DNA of 60,000 nucleotides from the NCBI RefSeq assembly GCF_000003815.2, contig NC_049984.1:13002003-13062002 (forward strand), read 5' to 3'. Positions 21,201 to 25,105 of the stretch are shown here, one piece after another. The translations under genes and the position numbers were made by a program. The stretch's first letter is position 1, and each line of letters opens with the position of its first letter. The notes beneath the pieces were generated by a model. That model ran no database searches, was not told where the DNA came from, and saw nothing but the letters and a program-made list of their open reading frames with translations. The DNA comes from Branchiostoma floridae. Lineage: Eukaryota; Chordata; Leptocardii; Amphioxiformes; Branchiostomatidae.

Positions 21201-22349
21201 CCGGCCCTTTCTCTTACTATGACCTAGAGCTCTGGTCTTTGACCAGTTGGTTAACAAGAGCGCTTGTGTTTCCCAGGACCTATGAGAGGTAAACCTGGTA
21301 CCTGCCCTGCACCGTCACCGCTACTGTCGAGAGACTGCACACGAGGCAGGCGGAACCAGTGTGAGGGCGACTTTGAATGTCCATCGAGACAGAAGTGCTG
21401 TTTGGATGGGTGTGTTAAGGTCTGCCAAAATCCCACACCAAGAATAGGTGAGCTTCCTTCCAGTGACGGTGTTGAAAATGGTCTTGCATTTCAACCAGAT
21501 TTATGATATAGGCTTATCGTCCAAATAACAAGACCAGGTAAATGTGTGATGGAGTCAAACGAAGTCACATTGAATAGAACTGTTCATGACATAAAGCATA
21601 CTGCAAAAGTTGCTGAGCGCATTGCGAACGTTACGATGCGCGTGACTGTGAAGATTCGACGAAGCCATCTCCCTTTTAATCTACATTTTGTTTGTACTTT
21701 TCTAGGACCAGGAAGGCGGCGCCCGGTCTTGGCTGGAAGGACAGATTCGGTGATAACTCCAGAGCCTGACACCAATGGAGTGGCGGCCGCCTTCAGGGAG
21801 CACGGCATCGTGCCTGATGTGATTGACACGGCACCTACCGTCGCTGCGGAGGTCACCTATAACGTTACAGACGACGGAGTCAATAGTACTAGTATTGTTG
21901 ACTTTGGGAACGAGCTAACACCAACACTAGTTAAGTCCCCGCCCCTGGTGACTTGGCCCGTGGACGATGGCGCCCTGTACACACTTATCATGACTGACCC
22001 TGACGCGCCCAGTCGGGCCAAGCCCAGGTTCCGAGAATTTCACCATTGGCTGGTGGGAAATATCCCTGGGAACGAGATCCAGAATGGAGAAACTCTGTCC
22101 CAGTACATCGGGTCAGCACCTCCGAAACGACGCGGCCTGCATCGGTACGTGTTCCTGGTCTACAGGCAGCCGGGAGCACTGGACTTCGACGAAAGAAGAC
22201 TGGGGAATACCTCCATGGCACACAGGGGTCGGTTCCGCACCAGGGCGTTTGTCTCCAAGTACAACCTAGGTGACCCTGTGGCGGGTAACTTCTACCAGGC
22301 ACAGTGGGATGACTGGGTACCCAGACTGTATGCAGCGATGAGGCAGTGA
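3226..22349 (+). CDS. Secreted multidomain protease inhibitor-like protein (NYCGGCNA modules, VWC-like, Tg1 x6, TIL x5, WAP x7, PEBP); 27 exons
   Basis: Joining 27 exons at phase-1 sites gives 5148 nt (1716 codons including stop) with no internal stop. Order: signal peptide (residues 1-20), linker (21-68), three Cys-rich modules (69-237), TIL (238-299), two VWC-like halves (300-391), Tg1 (392-460), TIL (461-521), two WAP (522-628), five Tg1 (629-977), TIL (978-1040), Cys-rich module (1041-1097), TIL (1098-1158), two WAP (1159-1265), TIL (1266-1326), three WAP (1327-1501), PEBP (1502-1715). TIL and WAP families include serine-protease inhibitors, Tg1 includes cysteine/aspartic-protease inhibitors, and PEBP1 has reported serine-protease inhibition. 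A secreted, broad-spectrum antiprotease in defence or matrix/mucus is therefore inferred. The start is the ATG opening a hydrophobic leader downstream of a TATA box. Uncertain points are the exon 7 acceptor, the GC donors after exons 13-16, and whether all exons join one transcript. I know no named orthologue. Confidence 0.85.
4242..4385 (+). CDS. Exon 2: short Cys-containing linker
   Basis: The acceptor TGTGTTCAG is at 4241 and the donor G|GTACGG at 4386, both phase 1. The 48 residues include four cysteines (CPPGM...GICVQQC...VCLG) and a duplicated MADSP/IADSP motif. It matches no family I can name. It starts with a CPPG motif like the next exons but lacks the NYCGGCNA core. Confidence 0.65.
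4823..4918. repeat. Degenerate tandem repeat, period about 24 bp
   Basis: About four to five units share the core AATCTTGAGATGTTT with scattered changes. Small local minisatellite within intron 2. Confidence 0.75.
5306..5440. mobile_element. MITE copy 1 of a family also at 47940
   Basis: The ends are inverted copies of AGCAGATCCTACGGTAG followed by TATAAGATAGT, giving arms of about 40 bp around a short centre. A second copy with the same ends lies at 47940-48096, so this is a dispersed mobile family rather than a chance hairpin. There is no coding content. Its transposase source is not in the window. Confidence 0.85.
5896..6063 (+). CDS. Exon 3: Cys-rich NYCGGCNA module (copy 1)
   Basis: The acceptor CGATAG is at 5895 and the donor G|GTGAGA at 6064, phase 1 at both ends. 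The 56 residues follow CPPGV-x4-SC...DPCEVARCPAHPDAQC...NYCGGCNAEF...VDC. Exons 4, 5 and 19 share this pattern, and this copy is the most diverged. The module name is unknown to me. It probably folds as a small disulphide-rich domain. Confidence 0.85.
6400..6487. repeat. Inverted repeat of about 33-bp arms in intron 3
   Basis: GGGCAGCA... at 6400 pairs with ...TGCTGCCC ending at 6487. The arms share GACTGAAGTGGCAATGTT with a few mismatches, and weaker symmetry extends outwards to about 6389-6501. Likely a small foldback MITE. Confidence 0.75.
6488..7069. other. Rest of intron 3
   Basis: No exon, repeat family or RNA gene was recognised before the exon 4 acceptor. Confidence 0.5.
7070..7240 (+). 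CDS. Exon 4: Cys-rich NYCGGCNA module (copy 2)
   Basis: The acceptor ATTTTCAG is at 7069 and the donor G|GTAAGA at 7241, phase 1. It encodes CPSGVEVFHCFANPCDV then CPAHPEATCQANYCGGCNA, spacing identical to exons 5 and 19. Nucleotide identity with exon 5 is very high, which implies recent duplication or gene conversion. Confidence 0.9.
7555..8132 (+). mobile_element. Mariner-like element, internal deletion derivative (578 bp)
   Basis: The terminal inverted repeats of about 34 bp (CGAGGGGCGTGCAATAAGTA... at 7555 and its complement ending 8132) differ at one position. From 7738 an open frame matches the N-terminal helix-turn-helix part of mariner transposases: VIRFLYLKGRTPKK, FDEINETYGDDAPSY, VKRWHPEFKRG and APRPGRPS. 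It then jumps, in another frame, to a mariner-type C-terminal tail (SCIKRWEKCITLGDSY) ending in a stop. The catalytic DD(D/E) core is missing. It lies in intron 4 and cannot move by itself. Confidence 0.9.
8174..8341 (+). CDS. Exon 5: Cys-rich NYCGGCNA-type module (copy 3)
   Basis: The acceptor ATTGTAG is at 8173, 41 bp after the mariner end, and the donor G|GTAAGA is at 8342, phase 1. The module reads CPPGVPVFHCFANPCDV, CPAHPEATCQANFCGGC, NAEFFDEDGNEVAC. Y is replaced by F in the core. Confidence 0.9.
8735..8950 (-). repeat. tRNA-SINE-like segment upstream of TIL exon 6
   Basis: It shares with introns 9, 17 and 19 a segment containing ATGTG(A/C)AGTTCT, a CACACC-rich stretch and a degenerate tRNA-like head in reverse orientation (CAAACCCGCGCCCTCTTGG). 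A second tRNA-like piece with a B-box GGGTTCGAATCCC follows on the + strand at about 9020-9095. It probably spread with the TIL exons by duplication of flanking intron. Confidence 0.6.
9020..9095 (+). repeat. tRNA-derived SINE head
   Basis: An A-box-like stretch (GGCGTAACGGTTTAGAGCG) and a perfect B-box (GGGTTCGAATCCC) stand about 35 nt apart. A full cloverleaf is not convincing, so this is best read as a SINE promoter remnant and not a tRNA gene. Confidence 0.55.
9186..9371 (+). CDS. Exon 6: TIL (trypsin inhibitor-like) domain 1
   Basis: The acceptor TGCTTTAG is at 9185 and the donor G|GTAGGT at 9372, phase 1. It has ten cysteines in the TIL pattern, from VCGENSHFDTCGHGEC through PICTQVCIAGCQC to GRCIPMSQC. 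The reactive-site loop of TIL inhibitors lies between Cys5 and Cys6, here PIC-TQV-C. Its tail GTDIQENPG differs from the other TIL exons. Confidence 0.93.
9565..9723 (+). CDS. Exon 7: VWC-like half module (acceptor uncertain)
   Basis: It encodes TTTQPPRPFGCEHGGQFYPP then a segment with two more cysteines and DNFGYG. GCEHxGxFYxxG resembles the start of von Willebrand factor C modules, but only about half is present. The donor GGAT|GTAAGT at 9724 is excellent. Two in-phase acceptors fit (9564, or an AG near 9520). Both lack a nearby pyrimidine tract, so the start is approximate. Confidence 0.6.
9929..10045 (+). CDS. Exon 8: VWC-like half module
   Basis: The acceptor CATGTAAG is at 9928 and the donor CCAG|GTGATC at 10046, phase 1. 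It encodes CEHNGEYYEDGATITEDG then VTCECDGSD and ends MICLP. It parallels exon 7 (CEHGGQFYPPGSTIQE), so the two are likely tandem copies of one half module. Confidence 0.7.
10282..10488 (+). CDS. Exon 9: thyroglobulin type-1 domain 1
   Basis: The acceptor TTTACAG is at 10281 and the donor AAAAG|GTGCAA at 10489, phase 1. It is a six-Cys Tg1 domain: CTENTEPMPGEFVKQC, GSFSTKQC, GFCYCAHPQDG, MEHDC. The family's CWC signature is CYC here. It has a GT donor, unlike exons 13-16. Its upstream intron is the likely source of the relics at 15664 and 16375. Confidence 0.93.
10600..10775 (-). repeat. Diverged tRNA-SINE-like segment upstream of TIL exon 10
   Basis: It aligns with the segments before exons 6, 18 and 20 (ATGTGCAGTTCTTTGCAC, then ATCAGTGTGTGTTTTCATC, then CAACATGCCATTTTCACTA). 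It is the most eroded copy. Confidence 0.55.
10844..11026 (+). CDS. Exon 10: TIL domain 2
   Basis: The acceptor TGCTGTAG is at 10843 and the donor TTTG|GTAGGC at 11027, phase 1. It has ten cysteines and is nearly identical to exon 6 up to MSQC, followed by an acidic tail EGGEDEF. The intron after it is almost the same as the intron after exon 20. Confidence 0.93.
11204..11359 (+). CDS. Exon 11: WAP domain 1
   Basis: The acceptor CCTACAG is at 11203 and the donor CGAG|GTAAGG at 11360, phase 1. It has the eight-Cys WAP (four-disulphide core) pattern: RPGTCPAPLSEVEC, YRICTADGDC, GEKCCDNGCGGALEC. It is paralogous to exon 21 with only a few differences. Confidence 0.93.
11576..12641. mobile_element. 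1066-bp non-autonomous DNA transposon with TTA target duplication
   Basis: The ends are inverted copies of AGCCCCGGTCACAAAGCGCG continuing into TACGATTCCTTGCGAT, about 36 bp. They are flanked by TTA at 11573-11575 and 12642-12644. The 3-bp TTA duplication fits PIF/Harbinger elements. The end motif GGTCACAAAGCGCGTA recurs inside near 11693. The subterminal zones are rich in short CGAT/GCGAT blocks. No transposase frame is present, so it is a deletion derivative or MITE-like element. The superfamily is an inference. Confidence 0.88.
12725..13205 (+). mobile_element. tRNA-derived SINE-like element interrupted by a MITE
   Basis: A B-box-like GAGTTCGAATCCGG (12741-12754) is followed by TGCCCTTGGGAAAGGC and TTTCCTCAC, a body motif common in invertebrate SINEs. 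After that come GGATAGGACGTTAAATGGAG and ACACGTGCGATGG. The body is split at 12805-12890 by a piece of the MITE family also seen at 15384 and 16093. The right end is not sharply defined. Confidence 0.65.
12805..12890 (+). mobile_element. MITE fragment nested in the SINE
   Basis: This 86-bp stretch (AGTTATGGCGGGCATGTTG... to ...GGGGTGAAATA) matches the left part of the ~210-bp MITEs in introns 15 and 16. The right terminal repeat is missing. The flanks on both sides read as continuous SINE body. Confidence 0.8.
13216..13593. mobile_element. Foldback element (MITE) in intron 11
   Basis: The long inverted halves meet near 13460. GCCGTCAGAATG..TTCTATTCCTGG..GTGTATTCTAG on the left returns as CTAGAATACAC..CCAGGAATAGAA..CATTCTGACGGC on the right. 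The outer ends are imperfect copies of AAGGGCCTTCACAC. No coding content. Confidence 0.8.
13689..13853 (+). CDS. Exon 12: WAP domain 2
   Basis: The acceptor TTCCCAG is at 13688 and the donor AGAG|GTAAGG at 13854, phase 1. It has eight cysteines: KPGTCPAPERDTAC, SECDGDSDC, QKCCSDGCVRIC. It is paralogous to exon 22 and, more distantly, exon 26, all opening GPMR/RPMR. Confidence 0.93.
14107..14170 (-). pseudogene. Inverted, frameshifted WAP exon relic in intron 12
   Basis: Read on the minus strand, this stretch contains GACTGTTACAGAGGAGAGAA and ACGGGTGCGGAGGGGC, the core of WAP exons 11 and 21 (which are on +). Bases are lost around the CC pair and the frame is broken. Its left border near 14097 is where intron 12 stops aligning with intron 22, so it was inserted as an inverted exon fragment. 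Confidence 0.8.
14253..14471 (+). CDS. Exon 13: thyroglobulin type-1 domain 2, GC donor
   Basis: The acceptor TTTCTAG is at 14252, phase 1. The domain start differs from the other copies (DLETKCQEQLQNTELMPGEF), then follows the common six-Cys pattern. The only fitting donor is AAAAG|GCAAGG at 14472, a GC-AG type site. Read-through instead would add a few residues and hit a stop at 14492-14494. Confidence 0.85.
14677..14883 (+). CDS. Exon 14: thyroglobulin type-1 domain 3, GC donor
   Basis: The acceptor CCCTCAG is at 14676 and the donor AAAAG|GCAAGA at 14884, phase 1. The protein is nearly identical to exon 9 (CTENTEPMPGEFVKQC ... HDCQTYWQTK). Confidence 0.87.
15120..15326 (+). CDS. Exon 15: thyroglobulin type-1 domain 4, GC donor
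   Basis: The acceptor TCTCAG is at 15119 and the donor AAAAG|GCAAGG at 15327, phase 1. It has six cysteines and ends HDCQNYWQTK. It is the first exon of a 709-bp unit repeated from 15829. Confidence 0.87.
15384..15592. mobile_element. About 210-bp MITE, copy in intron 15
   Basis: The terminal inverted repeats are about 50 bp: AGTTATGGCGGCCATGTTG at the left, and CAACATGGCCTCCATAACT at the right end. The inner parts GGGATCATCCGGGGTCATG and CATGACCCTGGATG-type also pair. A sister copy lies at 16093-16303 and a fragment at 12805. No coding content. Confidence 0.85.
15664..15700 (+). pseudogene. Truncated Tg1 exon relic in intron 15
   Basis: CTCCAGTGTGTACTGAGAAC and following bases copy the first ~37 bp of a Tg1 exon. 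The match, which includes the preceding intron (TTTGTTGGCTTGTTCGTAG), is to the region before exon 9. It ends at ATGCCG, then unrelated intron sequence follows. GCA is missing against the intact exons. The five remaining cysteines of the domain are gone. Confidence 0.85.
15829..16035 (+). CDS. Exon 16: thyroglobulin type-1 domain 5, GC donor
   Basis: The acceptor CCCTCAG is at 15828 and the donor AAAAG|GCAAGG at 16036, phase 1. The protein is the same as exon 15 across the cysteine core. It starts the second 709-bp unit. Confidence 0.87.
16093..16303. mobile_element. About 210-bp MITE, copy in intron 16
   Basis: Same element and same position relative to the preceding exon as at 15384, so the two copies arose with the exon duplication rather than by separate insertion. 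Confidence 0.85.
16375..16411 (+). pseudogene. Truncated Tg1 exon relic in intron 16
   Basis: The second copy of the relic at 15664, with further changes (CTCCAGTATGTACTGAGAAC, then GATCTCATGCCA). It also ends at the same point of the Tg1 exon. Confidence 0.83.
16538..16744 (+). CDS. Exon 17: thyroglobulin type-1 domain 6
   Basis: The acceptor CTCTCAG is at 16537 and the donor AAAG|GTACAA at 16745, phase 1. It returns to a GT donor. The protein differs from the other copies by S to F before TGFCYC and A for T in CAENTEP, and ends HDCEAYWQTK. Confidence 0.92.
16870..17045 (-). repeat. tRNA-SINE-like segment upstream of TIL exon 18
   Basis: It aligns with the segments before exons 6, 10 and 20 (GACCAATGTGCAGTTCTTAG, then CACACCAAATCAGTGTGTGC, then CTATGCCATTTTAACC). 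An A-rich run follows at 17104-17147. Confidence 0.6.
17201..17389 (+). CDS. Exon 18: TIL domain 3
   Basis: The acceptor CCGCTTAG is at 17200 and the donor CTTG|GTAAGT at 17390, phase 1. Ten cysteines. H replaces P in GRCIHMSQC and the tail is EGGGDDFGL. Confidence 0.92.
17705..17875 (+). CDS. Exon 19: Cys-rich NYCGGCNA module (copy 4)
   Basis: The acceptor TTGGTAG is at 17704 and the donor ACTG|GTAATA at 17876, phase 1. It reads CPPGVHVFNCFANPCDV, then CPAHPEATCQANYCGGCNA. It is very close to exons 4 and 5 although about 9 kb away, which fits block duplication of module plus following TIL. Confidence 0.9.
17960..18200 (-). repeat. tRNA-derived SINE head upstream of TIL exon 20
   Basis: This is the best preserved of the four flank copies. 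On the minus strand it has an A-box-like GGCGTTGTTGGTAGAGCG and a B-box GGGTTCGATTC (around 18105-18180). Its 5' part repeats ATGTGCAGTCCTTGGCAC and CACACCAAATCGGTGTGTG. Confidence 0.65.
18273..18455 (+). CDS. Exon 20: TIL domain 4
   Basis: The acceptor TGCTTTAG is at 18272 and the donor TTTG|GTAGGC at 18456, phase 1. Ten cysteines, tail EGGQHDF. Its downstream intron matches intron 10 almost base for base. Confidence 0.93.
18628..18783 (+). CDS. Exon 21: WAP domain 3
   Basis: The acceptor CCTACAG is at 18627 and the donor CGAG|GTAAGG at 18784, phase 1. Eight cysteines. It differs from exon 11 only at a few codons (AEC for VEC, FRIC for YRIC). Confidence 0.93.
19026..19190 (+). CDS. Exon 22: WAP domain 4
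   Basis: The acceptor CTAATCAG is at 19025 and the donor AGTG|GTAAGG at 19191, phase 1. Eight cysteines, a close paralogue of exon 12. Intron 21 before it (242 bp) is the compact counterpart of intron 11. Confidence 0.93.
19598..19780 (+). CDS. Exon 23: TIL domain 5
   Basis: The acceptor CCGTTTAG is at 19597 and the donor TTTG|GTAGGC at 19781, phase 1. Ten cysteines. It begins VCSENS instead of VCGENS. The tail is EGGEDDF. Its upstream intron lacks the SINE-like flank seen before the other TIL exons. Confidence 0.92.
20220..20402 (+). CDS. Exon 24: WAP domain 5
   Basis: The acceptor CTCCTTCAG is at 20219 and the donor CGAC|GTAAGT at 20403, phase 1. Eight cysteines: RPGTCPAPSLSDADC, HRVCSMDAEC, GEKCCDIGCGQEC. 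It has a basic tail RVRGRRPVPDR. It pairs with exon 25, which has the same acceptor region. Confidence 0.9.
20749..20919 (+). CDS. Exon 25: WAP domain 6
   Basis: The acceptor CTCCTTCAG is at 20748 and the donor CGCA|GTAAGC at 20920, phase 1. Eight cysteines: RPGTCPTPSLIMGDADC, YRVCTMDVDC, GEKCCENGCGVKEC. Confidence 0.9.
20943..21048. repeat. Dispersed repeat shared with 33711-33812
   Basis: About 100 bp (ACCAAGGGCGTCTCCCA... to ...CATACCGGGATGAATGGTTG) recurs at 33711 on the same strand with modest divergence. It lies in intron 25. Type unknown. Confidence 0.8.
21277..21447 (+). CDS. Exon 26: WAP domain 7
   Basis: The acceptor TTCCCAG is at 21276 and the donor ATAG|GTGAGC at 21448, phase 1. 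Eight cysteines: KPGTCPAPSPLLSRDC, NQCEGDFEC, QKCCLDGCVKVC. It is most like exons 12 and 22 but clearly older. Confidence 0.9.
21706..22349 (+). CDS. Exon 27: C-terminal PEBP domain and stop
   Basis: The acceptor TTTTCTAG is at 21705, phase 1, and the stop TGA is at 22347-22349. The 214 residues form one intact phosphatidylethanolamine-binding protein domain in a single exon. The family signature YTLIMTDPDAPS plus ten residues plus H is complete, and GLHRYVFLVYRQPG carries the second conserved ligand-pocket histidine. Length is about normal for the family. Three N-glycosylation sequons (NVT, NST, NTS) suit secretion. PEBPs bind anionic phospholipid head groups, and some inhibit serine proteases or the Raf kinase. 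An extracellular role is inferred from the signal peptide upstream. The intact pocket argues for function. Confidence 0.93.
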
Positions 22350-22879
22350 TTGAGAAAATTTCGTTGCATCGTCAGTGGAGTTGTCAACTTTTCTTCTTTG
22401 CGAGGCTAACGGCTGCTTGCTCATCATTATCAAAAACTGTCTCGTCTTACCTTAGAGGATAAAAAGTGGACACGGCAGTTACTGTCTGTGAACCTATTTG
22501 AAACTAACAAGCCTGTTCACGAATCCAACTGCGCATGCTCAGGTCAAAGGTAAAGGCCCTCGACACATCAACAAAACAACCGACCGACTGGGCGTGCATA
22601 CTGGACGGTCTAGAAAAGACCTTTGTACAGCTCATGCGCATTTGCATCCGTGGACGGTCTGGTTGTTGTGGTAACATGTGCTGAGCACAGTCTCTGGGTG
22701 TTGTTTGAGCCATTGTTTTACTGCCAGAAGACGATAGAATACATTGTAAATAAAATGACCAATCATCCTTTTCACAACGCACGTGTGGCAGGCATTAGAA
22801 TTATCGAAGACTTTTGAATATTGCTGATCGATTGATTGATGGAATCATTGATTGATAGTCACTTTTGAAAGGAAATAAA
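22350..22879 (+). other. 3' UTR with two AATAAA signals
   Basis: Polyadenylation signals AATAAA lie at 22749-22754 and 22874-22879, about 400 and 525 nt after the stop. Either may end the inhibitor transcript. Confidence 0.7.
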
Positions 22880-22991
22880 TGCTTCAAGTGTTGTTCACAA
22901 TTTTTTTTCGAACTTGGGTATCGGGGTATGATATGTTAAGATTTGTATTAAAACGTGACAACTGAGCCCTAGTTAAGAAATCACACAGAAG

Positions 22992-24214
22992 CGCAGTTCA
23001 GTACCAAGGACAGTACCATAGGGAGAGTTGTAGTTCAGTACCAAGGACAATACCACAGGGCGAGCTGTAGTTCAGTAGTACTATTGGCAATACCACAGGG
23101 TGAGCTGAAGTTCTGTACCAATGGCAATACCACAAAATGAGCTGTAGTTCTGTACCAAGGATGATGCAGCATGGTGAGCTGTACTTCAGTACTAATAACA
23201 GTATCACAGGGTGAGGTGTAATTCAATACCAAGGTCAGTACAACATGGTGAGCTGTACGTCAGTACCAATGATAGTACAGCAAGTTGAGCTGTAGTTCAG
23301 TACTAAGAACAGTATTACAGGGTGAGGTGTTATTCAATACCAAGGGCAGTACCACGGGGTGAGCTGTAGTACAACAGCACGGTCGGTTTCGATGTGGTTC
23401 AGTACCAAGGACAGTACCACAAGGTGATCTGATGTAGTTCAGTACCAAGGACAGCACCACAGGGTGAGCTATGGTTTTGTACCAAGGATAATACAGCAAC
23501 TTGAGCTGTAGTTCAGTACTAAGAACAGTATTACAGGGTGAGGTGTTATTCAATACCAAGGGCAGTACCACGGGGTGAGCTGTAGTACAACAGCACGGTC
23601 AGTTTCGATGTGGTTCAGTACCAAGGACAGTACCACAAGGTGATCTGATGTAGTTCAGTACCAAGGACAGCACCACAGGGTGAGCTATGGTTTTGTACCA
23701 AGGATAATACAACATGGTGAGCTGTGGTTCAGTACTAGGAACAGTATCACAGGGTGAACTGTAATTCAGTACCGCGGGGTGAGCGGTAGTACAACAGCAC
23801 GTACAGTTTCGATGTAGTACAGTAACAAGGATAGTACATCATGTTGCGCTGTAGTTCAGTACCAAGGACAGTTCAGTACCAAGGATAGTACAACATGGTG
23901 CGCTGTAGTTCAGTACCAAGGACAGTTCAGTACCAAGGATAGTACAACATGGTGCGCTGTAATTCAGTACCAAGGACAGTTCAGTACCAAGGATAGTACA
24001 ACATGGTGCGCTGTAGTTCAGTACCAAGGACAGTTCAGTACCAAGGATAGTACCACATGGTGCGCTGTAGTTCAGTACCAAGGGCAGTTCAGTACCAAGC
24101 GGGGTGAGCTGTAGTTCAGTACCAAGGACAGCACCACAGAGTGAGCTATAGTTTTGTACCAAGGATAATACAACATGGTGAGCTGTAGTTCAGTACCAAG
24201 GAAAGTAACACAGG
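22992..24214. repeat. Minisatellite, basic unit about 37 bp, with higher-order units
   Basis: Units share GTTCAGTACCAAGGACAGTA then CCACAGGGTGAGCTGTA. There is a higher-order repeat of about 216 bp (23287 and 23503), and a later zone (about 23851-24070) with a 54-bp unit that doubles the GTTCAGTACCAAGG motif. Long open frames across it on the minus strand are a product of the repeat and not a gene. Confidence 0.95.
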
Positions 24215-24983
24215 TATACTGTTGCCAAAATGCAGACAAAATATAACAAAAAGGTACATTTGGCGCCCCCTGGTGATACAAAACTAAAATATCAACTAGA
24301 ACTGGTCTCTGATTACGTTTATCAGCACCGTCGGGCTCCTCAACATTGGGGTATACTATCCATCAACAACATCACCGGCTTTCCTATAAATGAGGTTCAT
24401 GGCGTAGGGTGTTATCAGCGCGTGGCTTATCTGCTTAACGAATGATCTGTATGGTTACATTGTATACACTGCATTTTTATATCTACGTATGCAATATCAG
24501 ATACATAATATGCCGTTGTCACATGAATACCATATAAGAGAGTAATTTGTAGTGTTATGTACGTTTGCATCTCTTACCACCTTGAATCCTAACCATTTTC
24601 TAGCTTTTCCATCATACGAGGAAGATACATCTTTGAGATGTTTTTTCTCTCAGATTTAGGGCTTGTCTCCAGTGTTTTCTGTCCACACGACGCCATACGC
24701 TACCATATATCTGTAATGAGGATCCCCTGACAGTTAGCTCACATCACGTGGTTACGTGATGTATTTCGTGTGCGTCTCATCTCCCTAAAAGGATTGATCC
24801 GATAACGTCGACGTTACTAATTCAGTATCCTCTCACTATCAACAAAAATGTGTCCTCTAATGTTTCTTCCATCAAAAACGAAACATTTCATTAATTTCTT
24901 TGAAATATCGAGAGGAATCATTCAGATTCTCAGCCAGGGAAGCAGCATCCAAGTACTGTCTGTCCAACACGGAGAAAACGGGT
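24215..24983. other. Intergenic spacer
   Basis: No gene recognised. A short inverted repeat (ACATCACG ... CGTGATGT) occurs near 24740-24762. Confidence 0.5.
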
Positions 24984-25092
24984 GCTCCTGTGGCCTAATG
25001 GAGAAGGCGTCGGTCTCCTACGCCGGTATCCATGTTGTGGGCACCTGTACGGTGTGAACCGAAGATTGCGGGTTCAAGTCCCGCCAGGAGTA
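24984..25092 (+). tRNA. tRNA-Arg(CCT): tRNA-Arg (anticodon CCT) with a 36-nt intron
   Basis: Exons 24984-25020 and 25057-25092 splice to 73 nt. The acceptor stem is GCTCCTG with CAGGAGT, with a G-U closing pair. The D arm is GCC/GGC with loop TAATGGAGAA. The anticodon stem is TCGGT/ACCGA with loop CTCCTAA and anticodon CCT at 25017-25019. The T arm is GCGGG/CCCGC with loop TTCAAGT (B-box GGTTCAAGTCC). The intron 25021-25056 sits one base 3' of the anticodon, the canonical nuclear position. All stems pair, so it is probably functional. Confidence 0.92.
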
Positions 25093-25100
25093 CATTAATA

Positions 25101-25105
25101 TTTTT
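25101..25105 (+). terminator. RNA polymerase III terminator (T5)
   Basis: A TTTTT run begins 8 nt after the discriminator base of the tRNA gene, the usual Pol III stop. Confidence 0.75.

Noticed and set aside
22998-24281. Long open frames on the minus strand with LVLNYSAPC-like repeats
   Set aside because: They are translations of the 37/54-bp minisatellite; the frame follows from unit length and there is no gene context.
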